Origin: Chloroflexota bacterium
GTDB taxonomy: Bacteria > Chloroflexota > Anaerolineae > 4572-78
Reading direction: 5' to 3'
NCBI GenBank assembly: GCA_024278725.1
Contig: JAJRSQ010000206.1
Location: 1 to 9,326 of the forward strand
DNA length: 9,326 nucleotides
Shown here: positions 1 to 5,654 of the stretch, piece after piece
Layout of the letters: each line of letters begins with the position of its first letter
Position numbering within the stretch: the stretch's first letter is position 1
The notes under the pieces: model-generated
Database searches by the model: none
Told to the model about the DNA's origin: nothing
Seen by the model: only the letters and a program-made list of their open reading frames with translations
Program-made: the position numbers and the translations under genes

Positions 1-366
1 AAACTCTTCGCGCCCGATTTCTTCGCGGCTCGTCCCTTCGCGGCGGAGCATCTTTTCCACCTGCAACTGGGTGGCGATGCCCGCGTGGTCGGTGCCGGGA
101 ATCCACAGGGCGGCTTCGCCTTTCATACGGTGGTAGCGGGTCATCAGGTCTTCCAGCGCAACGAACATCGCGTGTCCCAGGTGCAACTCGCCGGTGACGT
201 TGGGCGGGGGGATGGCAATGACGAACGGTTTCGCGTCGGCGGGGGCGACTTCCGGCTTGAAATATCCGTGCGACGCCCACCATTCGTAGATGGGCGTTTC
301 AAATGCTTTCGGGTCGTAGGCTTTCGCCATCTCTTTTTCGGGATTGAAGGGTAATTCTGCGGTCAT
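1..366 (-). CDS. valS: Valyl-tRNA synthetase, N-terminal part (runs off the left edge)
   Basis: This class I aminoacyl-tRNA synthetase charges tRNA-Val in the cytoplasm. Only the first 122 residues are inside the window. The reading shows FNPEKEMAKAYDPKAFE near the start, an IPPPNVTGELHLGHA stretch carrying the HxGH ATP-binding signature (HLGH) of the class I Rossmann fold, and then WIPGTDHAGIATQ and a basic KMLRREG segment. These are characteristic of ValS and distinguish it from IleS and LeuS. The ATG at 366-364 is preceded by AGGAGA with about 6 bases of spacing, which fixes the start. A T-box leader directly upstream agrees with the identity. The rest of the gene, including the KMSKS loop, editing domain and C-terminal coiled coil, lies to the left. 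Confidence 0.97.
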   Translation of the reverse strand, partial: MTAELPFNPEKEMAKAYDPKAFETPIYEWWASHGYFKPEVAPADAKPFVIAIPPPNVTGELHLGHAMFVALEDLMTRYHRMKGEAALWIPGTDHAGIATQLQVEKMLRREGTSREEIGREEF

Positions 367-382
367 GAGATTTCTCCTGTAC

Positions 383-403
383 TGATAGCTGACAGCTTTC
401 AGC
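383..403. repeat. Heptanucleotide repeat block between T-box terminator and valS RBS
   Basis: Three consecutive 7-mers on the plus strand, TGATAGC TGACAGC TTTCAGC, share the ending AGC and a strict 7-base period. They lie between the U-tract of the attenuator and the ribosome binding site of valS. The period matches the other repeat blocks in this window, though the unit sequence differs. Confidence 0.6.
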
Positions 404-404
404 T

Positions 405-441
405 AAAAATAAAACCCCTTCCATCACAAGGACGAAAGGGG
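405..441 (-). terminator. Intrinsic terminator of the valS T-box attenuator
   Basis: On the minus strand CCCCTTTC (441-434) pairs with GGAAGGGG (422-415), an 8-bp stem with one G-U pair, followed by the U-tract TTTTATTTTT (414-405). It lies just after the T-box sequence, where the competing terminator of a transcriptional T-box is expected. It should form when uncharged tRNA-Val is scarce. Confidence 0.9.
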
Positions 442-471
442 AAAATTCGCGGTACCACCTTGATTCAGTGA

Positions 472-527
472 TTGGCAATTGGTAAATGGAGATTGGAGAA
501 CCAATCTCTAATAACCAATATCCAATT
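472..527. repeat. Heptanucleotide repeats forming a long hairpin inside the T-box leader
   Basis: Eight in-phase 7-mers on the plus strand: TTGGCAA, TTGGTAA, ATGGAGA, TTGGAGA, then ACCAATC, TCTAATA, ACCAATA, TCCAATT. The second four are close to the reverse complement of the first four, so the RNA can fold into a long imperfect hairpin with a short loop near 497-500. The unit sequences reappear at 1265-1282. Confidence 0.75.
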
Positions 528-707
528 AACTGCTCTCAATCAGCGATAACGAGCTGAACCGGACTGCCCTACTCGGTTTCAGGCAATCAACTCACAGGCG
601 ACCTTCCACGGTTGTGGTTGTGGCGGGGTTTCCAGCCGATGACCCTGCCTCTCTGGCAACTCAGTGCCGTGTACTCCTCCTGCTCGGAGTCGTTTCATTT
701 CGTGAAT

Positions 708-735
708 AGTATATCAAATTGAGCGGGAATGTCAA
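708..735 (-). promoter_or_regulatory. Sigma-70-type promoter of valS
   Basis: On the minus strand a consensus -35 box TTGACA (735-730) and -10 box TATACT (713-708) are separated by 16 bases. Transcription would start near 700, giving a leader of about 335 nt before the valS ATG. The -35 box contains the TGA stop codon (734-732) of the upstream DedA-family gene. Confidence 0.85.
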
Positions 736-1298
736 CCCCCGAACACCGACGCCCCGAACATTGCCAGCAGGATGAAGCGCACGGTTTTCCCCGCCACCGC
801 CGCGCCGAGAAACTTCCACCACGGCATTTTGAGTGTGCCCGCCAAAATCCCCCCCACGTCGAAAAGGGGATTCGGGATGGCAGCCAGCGCGAAGATGAGC
901 CACGCGCCGTAACGATTCATCAACGTTTCCAAACGGTGATACCGCGCTCGATTCTCCACTATTGCGCGCCCGGCGAAGCCTGCCAGATAGCCGGTCATCT
1001 CCCCGATGGCGGAACCGATACCGGCAAAGATTCCGACCCAATACGGATTGAGCGCGCCCCCCACCGCAAAGACAATCGCCCAACTCGGCGCGGGCAAAAT
1101 GAGCGTTGCGTTCCCCAGCAGGCTGATGATGAACACGCCGGGATAACCGTATGCCGCATATTTCCCGATGGAATCGCGGGCGGCGATGATGGCAACGGTA
1201 ATGCCGATGGAAAACAGCACCGCCAGCACTCGAAGCGCGAGCTGACTTCGCGAGATGTGGGATTGGTTATTGGAGATTGGAGCTTCGCCACTCGTCAT
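732..1298 (-). CDS. DedA/VTT-domain (SNARE-associated-type) membrane protein
   Basis: A 188-residue polytopic inner-membrane protein. Hydrophobic segments lie near residues 22-40, 52-68, 72-97 and 133-155, with a final one at 165-183. Two family signatures are visible: GExTGYLAGFAGR (residues 99-111), with the conserved acidic residue and GY-G, and the re-entrant stretch FALAAIPNPLFDVGG (136-150) with its conserved prolines. VTT/DedA proteins are linked to lipid or undecaprenyl-phosphate translocation and membrane homeostasis; the substrate here is unknown. The ATG overlaps the stop of the dehydratase gene (ATGA, 1298-1295), suggesting translational coupling. Residues 1-14 are encoded by heptad repeats and look non-native; the conserved part begins around residue 18. 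A later start is possible, but the ATGA overlap favours this one. Confidence 0.85.
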   Translation of the reverse strand: MTSGEAPISNNQSHISRSQLALRVLAVLFSIGITVAIIAARDSIGKYAAYGYPGVFIISLLGNATLILPAPSWAIVFAVGGALNPYWVGIFAGIGSAIGEMTGYLAGFAGRAIVENRARYHRLETLMNRYGAWLIFALAAIPNPLFDVGGILAGTLKMPWWKFLGAAVAGKTVRFILLAMFGASVFGG

Positions 1299-1320
1299 TT
1301 GTCACTCGCAACTATCCAAT
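1265..1320. repeat. Heptanucleotide repeat block spanning a stop/start junction
   Basis: Eight in-phase 7-mers on the plus strand: GGTTATT, GGAGATT, GGAGCTT, CGCCACT, CGTCATT, TGTCACT, CGCAACT, ATCCAAT. The first units match those in the valS leader (compare 479-498). The block codes for the last residues of the dehydratase and the first residues of the DedA protein, and it contains the shared ATGA. Confidence 0.75.
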
Positions 1321-3076
1321 TCACCAGCCCGCGTGCGTCCAAAATCTCCATCAATTTGGGCGGCAGCGGGGCGAAACGGAATTCTTTGCCCCCCACCGTC
1401 ACGATGCCCGCCGCCAAATCAACCGAAACGGGTTCGCCGGGGCGATATGCCGCTACCGCTTCCGGCAGCACGATGATGGGCAAACCCTGATTGATGGCGG
1501 AACGGAAGAAGATGCGCGACACCGATTTGACGATGACCGCCTTCACCCCCGCGTGCGCCAACCCCACCGAGGGGTGTTCGCGGGATGACCCGCAACCGAA
1601 ATTGTCGCCGCATATCATCACATCACCCGGCTGCACCCGCGCCGCAAAACTTTCGTCGAATCCGGCGAAGAGATGGGGCACAATTTTCTCCGGGTCGGAA
1701 CTGGCAACCGTGTAGGTCAAATTTCCGGCAAACATCTGGTCGGTGTTCAGGTTGTCCGCGTCTTGATATGCCCACACGCCATTGATGCGGCGGTCATCGT
1801 CCGCCCGAATGTCCACCATCCCGCTCTGTTTTTGCCGATAGGGATAAACTTCCGTGCCCGCCACCGCGCGCGGGTCGGTGATGACACCCGTCAACGCCGA
1901 AGCCGCCACCGTCGCCGGGGATGCCAGATACAGGTTGGCGTTTTTGTTACCCATTCTGCCCTTGAAATTGCGGTTGGCGGTGGACAGCACATTTTCACCA
2001 TCGGCGGGGATGCCCTGCCCCGTACCGAGACACGGACCGCACGACGGGGCGAGGATGTTCGCACCCGCTTCCACCAGCGTTTCAATGTAGCCGTCGCGCA
2101 TTGCCTGCAAAAAGACTTTCCGCGATGCGGGACCGATGAGCAGCCGAAAACCGGGCGCAACTTTTTTGCCGCGCACAATGTCCGCCGCAATCTTCAAATC
2201 TTCCAGCCTGCCGTTGGTGCATGTGCCAATTAACCCCTGTTGGATGGGAATACCTGCCACATCGGCAATGCTTTTGATGTTGTCCACGTGATGCGGGGCG
2301 GCAACCACGGGGAAAATTTCAGCGAGGTTCAGTTCGATTTCGCGGGCATACCGGGCATCGGGGTCTGCCCACACACCGTTTTCAATTTCGCCGCCGAGGA
2401 AATCCGCCAGCACTGAATCGGGCGGGAAGACGGCGTTTTTCGCCCCCATCTCCGACGCCAAATTCGCCAGTGTCATCCGTTCCGCCATCGAAAGGGTTGC
2501 CACGCCGTCGCCGTGATATTCGATTGCCATATAATTTGCCCCCGCCGAGCCAATCATCCCCATAATCCACAGCGCCACATCTTTTGCCGCCACCGGCTTT
2601 TTCAACGCGCCGCGCAGGGTAATTTTGATGGTCTCCGGCACGCGGAACCACGTTTCGCCGCGCTGCCAGATGCCCGCCGTTTCAGTGCGGTCGATGCCGG
2701 CGGCAAAGGCGTTGAACGCGCCACTGGTGCAAGTGTGGCTGTCGCTGCCCACAATAATCATGCCGGGGCGGGCATAATCGCTCATCAATTGATGGCAGAT
2801 GCCTTCGCCCGCGTCGTGGAATTTTTCCACCCCCTGAACGGTCACAAATTCGCGGATGGCGGCGTAATCGTTCGCCAGCTTCGCCGTGGTCGGCGGGGCG
2901 TTGTGGTCGAGAATATTCACGAGTTGCACGGGGTCGAAAACCCGCTCGCCGCCCATTTTAGCAAAGGTTTTGGCAATGCTGACGGTATTATCGTGCGACA
3001 GCACCAAATCCGGCTTTTTAAAAACAATACTGCCCACCGGCGCACCGAAAATTTTTTCAACAAATGTTTGTCCCAT
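1295..3076 (-). CDS. Fused large+small subunit 3-isopropylmalate dehydratase/homoaconitase-type enzyme
   Basis: A 593-residue aconitase-superfamily hydro-lyase in which the LeuC-like and LeuD-like chains, usually separate, form one polypeptide. The large part (about 1-420) has SHDN (27-30), EGICHQ (91-96), GSDSHTCTSGAF (110-121) and three [4Fe-4S] cysteines: C286 in GTCTNGR, C346 and C349 in APSCGPCLG. The swivel domain (about 435-593) has DNLNTDQ (441-447) and GDNFGCGSSREHP (490-502). It would isomerise a 2- or 3-hydroxy-acid via a cis-unsaturated intermediate in the cytoplasm. The loop aligning with the specificity loop of LeuD/homoaconitase small subunits reads NLTY (452-455) rather than a YLxT-like sequence, so the substrate is uncertain: isopropylmalate, homoaconitate, dimethylmalate-type or other. 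AGAGGTGA lies 6 bases before the ATG. It is 42 bp behind cobS, and no other leucine genes are visible. Confidence 0.9.
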   Translation of the reverse strand: MGQTFVEKIFGAPVGSIVFKKPDLVLSHDNTVSIAKTFAKMGGERVFDPVQLVNILDHNAPPTTAKLANDYAAIREFVTVQGVEKFHDAGEGICHQLMSDYARPGMIIVGSDSHTCTSGAFNAFAAGIDRTETAGIWQRGETWFRVPETIKITLRGALKKPVAAKDVALWIMGMIGSAGANYMAIEYHGDGVATLSMAERMTLANLASEMGAKNAVFPPDSVLADFLGGEIENGVWADPDARYAREIELNLAEIFPVVAAPHHVDNIKSIADVAGIPIQQGLIGTCTNGRLEDLKIAADIVRGKKVAPGFRLLIGPASRKVFLQAMRDGYIETLVEAGANILAPSCGPCLGTGQGIPADGENVLSTANRNFKGRMGNKNANLYLASPATVAASALTGVITDPRAVAGTEVYPYRQKQSGMVDIRADDDRRINGVWAYQDADNLNTDQMFAGNLTYTVASSDPEKIVPHLFAGFDESFAARVQPGDVMICGDNFGCGSSREHPSVGLAHAGVKAVIVKSVSRIFFRSAINQGLPIIVLPEAVAAYRPGEPVSVDLAAGIVTVGGKEFRFAPLPPKLMEILDARGLVNWIVASDK

Positions 3077-3118
3077 AATAGTTCACCTCTTGAAATAAAA
3101 ATAGCTTTCGTCTCGCGG

Positions 3119-3928
3119 TCAACCCAATCCGACCACCGAATTGAAAGCCACAATTGCCAAATAGAACGTCACTTCCGCCAATTGCTGCACCGCGCCGAGA
3201 CAATCACCGGTGTAACCGCCGATGCGCCGCACGAAATACGCCGCCGCCAGCGCGGTGACAGCCGCCACCGGCGCGAGCGCCCACAGGGCAGGAACGCCGA
3301 GCGTCGCCACCGGCGCAAAGCCGAACAACGCCGCCAACATCATCCCCGCCACCGAAAGTTTCACCGCCAGCGGCTTGGCTTTGCCGGTCAAATCGTCGCG
3401 CACGTATTTCAGCGCAAAAATCAGCGTCACGGAGGCGAAGCGGCTGAGGCTGTGCCCGGCGACGAGCGCCCACGGCAATTGCGCCGCGTCCAGTTGCATC
3501 AGCGCGGTGAACTTCAGCGCGAGCATCACCCCCAACCCCAACGCGCCAAATGTCCCCAACCGTGAATCTTTCATAATTTCCAGCACGCGGGCTTTGGTGT
3601 ACCCCCCGCCGAACCCGTCGCAGGCATCGGCGAAACCATCTTCATGGAATGCGCCCGTCGCTAAAACCGTCGCCACCATGCTCAACAAAATGGCAACCGA
3701 CGGGGGGAAAATCAGCCCCGCCAGCCACACCGTCACCGCGCCGATGCCGCCCACCAGCACGCCCACCAGCGGGAAATATCGCGCCGCGCGATTGAGATAC
3801 GTTTGCGAAAAAGGCAGGCGCTTCGGCACGGGCAGGCGCGTGAAAAACATCATCGCCGTGAAAAAGAGGATGATTTCCCGTTTGAGTATTTTTACCGGCA
3901 ACCACGCGCGTGACGGCTGATTGAGCAT
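3119..3928 (-). CDS. cobS: Adenosylcobinamide-GDP ribazoletransferase (cobalamin synthase)
   Basis: Joins adenosylcobinamide-GDP to alpha-ribazole (or its phosphate) to complete the lower ligand of adenosylcobalamin, at the cytoplasmic membrane. From the ATG the protein has 269 residues, normal for the family. The signatures are all present: FFTRLPVP (28-35), the acidic motif GAFHEDGFADACDGFGGG (92-109), KDSRLGTFG (120-128) and GGYTGDCLGA (237-246) followed by E252. Several hydrophobic segments (about 55-92, 130-148, 155-173, 193-232, 253-265) match a polytopic protein. I use ATG 3928; a TTG two codons earlier (3934) is also open, and neither has a strong ribosome binding site. The first 15 or so residues exceed the usual N-terminus. 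It is first of a leftward group. No cobalamin riboswitch precedes it, in contrast to the divergent uptake operon. Confidence 0.95.
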   Translation of the reverse strand: MLNQPSRAWLPVKILKREIILFFTAMMFFTRLPVPKRLPFSQTYLNRAARYFPLVGVLVGGIGAVTVWLAGLIFPPSVAILLSMVATVLATGAFHEDGFADACDGFGGGYTKARVLEIMKDSRLGTFGALGLGVMLALKFTALMQLDAAQLPWALVAGHSLSRFASVTLIFALKYVRDDLTGKAKPLAVKLSVAGMMLAALFGFAPVATLGVPALWALAPVAAVTALAAAYFVRRIGGYTGDCLGAVQQLAEVTFYLAIVAFNSVVGLG

Positions 3929-3954
3929 TGGCAAATCCAGATGGAATAAATTCC

Positions 3955-4095
3955 GTATCTATACCGCCATCAGGGTGATAAATGTCATTGCGAGCGAAGC
4001 GAAGTTGGAAATGCCCGAAGGGTGCAATCTCCGGGTTGAATAGTGGGGATTGCTTCAGCCCTACGGGCTTCGCAATGACACCCCTATATAGATAC
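3955..4095. repeat. Nested palindromic intergenic element (REP/MITE-like)
   Basis: Outer inverted repeat GTATCTATA (3955-3963) / TATAGATAC (4087-4095) encloses an inner perfect 11-bp pair TGTCATTGCGA (3983-3993) / TCGCAATGACA (4070-4080). The inside is also partly complementary (GCGAAGCGAAG; GGGCTTCGC). It codes for nothing. The CATTGCGAGCGAAGCGAAG type of sequence is a widely dispersed intergenic repeat in bacteria as far as I recall. It lies between the diverging cobS and MazG-like genes. I see no gene in the whole 3929-4327 gap. The part at 4230-4275 has degenerate GGAT/TGATTTTCGCCGATTTT runs that may be remnants of another dispersed repeat. Confidence 0.7.
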
Positions 4096-4104
4096 TAAAT
4101 TTCA

Positions 4105-4120
4105 ATACAATCCATTGTAT
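4105..4120. promoter_or_regulatory. Short perfect palindrome, possible operator
   Basis: ATACAAT-CC-ATTGTAT, a 7-2-7 dyad just outside the larger palindromic element and between divergent genes. The size suits a dimeric regulator's site, but no regulator is encoded nearby and no second copy was seen, so function is only a possibility. Confidence 0.3.
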
Positions 4121-4160
4121 GCAATCGTGGCGGATGAACAAAAATTGCCCGCTGATTATT

Positions 4161-4188
4161 TTCGGCTGTGCGGGTTCAGTGGTATGAT
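4161..4188 (+). promoter_or_regulatory. Possible promoter of the MazG-like gene
   Basis: A good -10 box TATGAT (4183-4188) stands 16 bases after a poor -35 match TTCGGC (4161-4166). This is the same spacing as the two strong promoters in the window. It would leave an untranslated leader of about 130 nt. Weak evidence. Confidence 0.35.
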
Positions 4189-4327
4189 GACCGCCGTCCA
4201 ATGTGCAACGCTTTCCAAAAGACAATCAAATGGAATGCAGACGGCACGGATGAAACTGATTTTCGCCGATTTTAAAAAATTGCAGTCAATTTGAACCACC
4301 ACTTTTCAAATAACCTTCGAGGCAATT

Positions 4328-4666
4328 ATGGACACGAAATTTTTTGCAACCTATCAAACCGAATCACGCAAAACGTGGAACGCCATCCCGATGGTGCACC
4401 CCATTGTGTACCCCACGATGGGGCTGGTCAATGAAGCGGGCGAAGTTGCGGGCAAAGTGAAGAAAATCTTCCGCGACAGAAACGGACACATCACCGCCAC
4501 CGACCGCGCAACGCTGAAAGATGAGCTGGGCGACGTGCTGTGGTATCTGACTCAGATTTGCACCGAGCTGGATTTGACGCTGGAAGAGGTGGCGGAAGCC
4601 AATCTCACCAAACTTTTTTCCCGGCTGGAACGGGGAAAAATCAAAGGGGACGGCGACAACCGTTAA
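4328..4666 (+). CDS. MazG-like nucleoside triphosphate pyrophosphohydrolase
   Basis: A 112-residue, single-domain all-alpha NTP pyrophosphatase that would hydrolyse (d)NTPs to NMP and pyrophosphate, a house-cleaning role in the cytoplasm. The Mg-binding signature is visible as GLVNEAGEVAGKVKK (32-46; E36 and E39) and LKDELGDVLWYL (63-74; E66 and D69), the ExxE...ExxD pattern of MazG-like enzymes. The C-terminal tail RGKIKGDGDNR is common in this small subfamily. It is half the size of the two-domain E. coli MazG. GAGG precedes the ATG by 5 bases. It stands alone on this strand, and its TAA overlaps the stop of the convergent gene. The substrate cannot be told from sequence. Confidence 0.88.
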   Translation: MDTKFFATYQTESRKTWNAIPMVHPIVYPTMGLVNEAGEVAGKVKKIFRDRNGHITATDRATLKDELGDVLWYLTQICTELDLTLEEVAEANLTKLFSRLERGKIKGDGDNR

Positions 4667-5190
4667 CCCTCTTCCGCCAATGTGAATTCCCAACCGCACC
4701 AAAATTCGCCGTTGTAATCGTCCGGCGGGGCGGCGATGGCGCGGGTGCGGATGCGCGGGTCGATGGTTTTGGCGAAACCGGCATATTCCACCAACCCGAC
4801 CGGCTTGCACGGGAAGGGGGTCATCCCTTTGCGGTGGCGCGCCGACTGCACCCGGCAATCGACCATTTTGAAAATGAGGGTATTTTCGTCGGGCTGTTCC
4901 ATCGCCTGTTCATTCAAACGGGCATACAGCCGAAACTGCAACGCTTTTTTCAACGCGGTAATGCCGCCACCGGCTTCCATCCCCAGCCGTTTCATGATGC
5001 GTTTCGCCTCAATCACGGTGAACCGTTCCCACGCTTCGGTGTCCAGTTCGATGGCGGTTTCGATACCGTCGCGTCGTTCCACAGCTTGAAACCACAGCCC
5101 GTCATGCGCCAGCCAATTTTTGGCGGCATCTTCCAGCATGTCAATCAGTTCATCTTTTGAAAATTGTTGCAATAATTTCCGGTCGGGCAT
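4663..5190 (-). CDS. Conserved protein of unknown function (DUF6125-like)
   Basis: A 175-residue soluble protein with no signal peptide or membrane segment. The N-terminal half is helical and charged: SKDELIDMLEDAAKNWLAHDGLWFQAVE (split over residues 11-38), then AWERFTVIEAKRIMKRLG (53-70). The C-terminal half has three cysteines, C112 in MVDCRVQSAR, C128 in FPCKPVG and C165 in FWCGWEF, plus an IDPRI-x-TRAIAAPPDD stretch. From memory this resembles the DUF6125 / ATC-hydrolase-like proteins of anaerobes; the name is tentative and the function unknown. The start is set by AGGAGG five bases before ATG 5190; the frame stays open further upstream but without a comparable RBS. It converges on the MazG-like gene, sharing TTAA (4663-4666). 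Confidence 0.82.
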   Translation of the reverse strand: MPDRKLLQQFSKDELIDMLEDAAKNWLAHDGLWFQAVERRDGIETAIELDTEAWERFTVIEAKRIMKRLGMEAGGGITALKKALQFRLYARLNEQAMEQPDENTLIFKMVDCRVQSARHRKGMTPFPCKPVGLVEYAGFAKTIDPRIRTRAIAAPPDDYNGEFWCGWEFTLAEEG

Positions 5191-5321
5191 CGTCGCCTCC
5201 TCTGTTTCTGCTTTGAGTTTCATTTCCCTTGAATATTTTGCCCCAACTTTCGGCGTCGGGCAAAAGAACCCTTTGGAAAAAGGATGATGGCGCACGGAAG
5301 CCAAGCCCCTTCCGCCAAATT

Positions 5322-5349
5322 TTGACATTTGCCCCGCCCGATATATACT
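5322..5349 (+). promoter_or_regulatory. Sigma-70-type promoter of the cobalamin uptake operon
   Basis: Consensus -35 TTGACA (5322-5327) and -10 TATACT (5344-5349) with a 16-base spacer, identical in both boxes and in spacing to the valS promoter. Transcription would start near 5356, about 20 nt before the riboswitch aptamer. It lies in the gap between the divergent unknown-function gene and the uptake operon. Confidence 0.85.
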
Positions 5350-5376
5350 TGAGCCTGATAAAAATAATCAGATATT

Positions 5377-5577
5377 CAACACAGGTCCCCATTGCCTCGG
5401 AAGGTGTGGGGGGTAACGGCGAAGTCGGTGCGAGTCCGACGCTGTCCCGCAACTGTAACCCGATTTCCATCGGGAAGCCAGGTCGCCCGCCCGTGTTGAG
5501 GTCCGCAAGCTTTCGTGGCAAAAGGTGCGGTGCCGAGATGCACACCAACCGCACCTTCTTGAACTCTCAAGAAGGTG
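5377..5577 (+). promoter_or_regulatory. Cobalamin (B12) riboswitch with attenuation platform
   Basis: The aptamer (5377-5498) is closed by CAACAC (5377-5382) / GTGTTG (5493-5498). It contains the B12 box: GTCGGTGCGAGTCCGAC (5424-5440), then GCTGTCCCGCAACTGTAACC (5441-5460), a CCCGAT/ATCGGG hairpin, and AAGCCAGG (5475-5482). These are the conserved core of cobalamin riboswitches. The expression platform has two exclusive hairpins. The antiterminator is AAGGTGCGGT (5522-5531) with ACCGCACCTT (5548-5557). The terminator's 5' arm (5552-5562) uses part of the same bases. With the family's usual logic, bound cobalamin favours termination and B12 scarcity turns the operon on. The aptamer is clear from sequence; direction of control is inferred. 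Confidence 0.96.
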
Positions 5578-5587
5578 TTTTGATTCT
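5552..5587 (+). terminator. Intrinsic terminator of the B12 riboswitch
   Basis: CACCTTCTTGA (5552-5562) and TCAAGAAGGTG (5567-5577) form a perfect 11-bp stem with a 4-base loop ACTC. It is followed by TTTTGATTCT, a moderate U-tract. Its 5' arm overlaps the 3' arm of the antiterminator by six bases. Confidence 0.88.
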
Positions 5588-5654
5588 CTGCCGTATCGTC
5601 CCCGAACCATTTTCCACAACTTGCATCAAATTCCACTTTTTTGGGAGGAAACCT

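Larger units (their letters stand above)
405..702 (-). promoter_or_regulatory. T-box leader (tRNA-Val sensing) of valS
   Basis: The leader carries the hallmark AAGGTGGTACCGCG (461-448), whose UGGU core pairs with the acceptor end of uncharged tRNA. An intrinsic terminator follows immediately. Upstream lies a long stem I region: an AGTA loop element (675-672) on its 5' side and GGAAGGTCG on its 3' side. From the usual specifier position I read the specifier codon as GUC (602-600, valine) followed by a purine, which fits the gene downstream. Uncharged tRNA-Val would stabilise the antiterminator and permit valS transcription. The segment between stem I and the antiterminator is unusual because it consists largely of a heptad-repeat hairpin. 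The T-box assignment is secure; the exact specifier pairing is inferred. Confidence 0.95.

Noticed and set aside
729..1490. 253-codon plus-strand open frame
   Set aside because: Antisense to the DedA gene and the end of the dehydratase; low-complexity composition, no domain, and the sense genes have clear signatures.
2513..3565. Long 350-codon plus-strand open frame
   Set aside because: It lies antisense across the dehydratase and cobS genes, is rich in His/Arg/Gln as expected of a GC-rich shadow, and has no recognisable motif.
4085..4120. Leftward promoter for cobS in the AT-rich stretch
   Set aside because: TTGTAT and TATATA can be found on the minus strand but only 14 bases apart; not convincing.
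3929..4327. A second cobalamin riboswitch ahead of cobS
   Set aside because: No B12-box-like sequence (such as the GCCAGG or CCCGCAACTGTAA cores) was found on the minus strand of this gap.
5229..5654. N-terminal extension of the secreted binding protein
   Set aside because: The frame is open by chance through the promoter, riboswitch and terminator; the ATG at 5655 has a strong RBS and begins a proper signal peptide.
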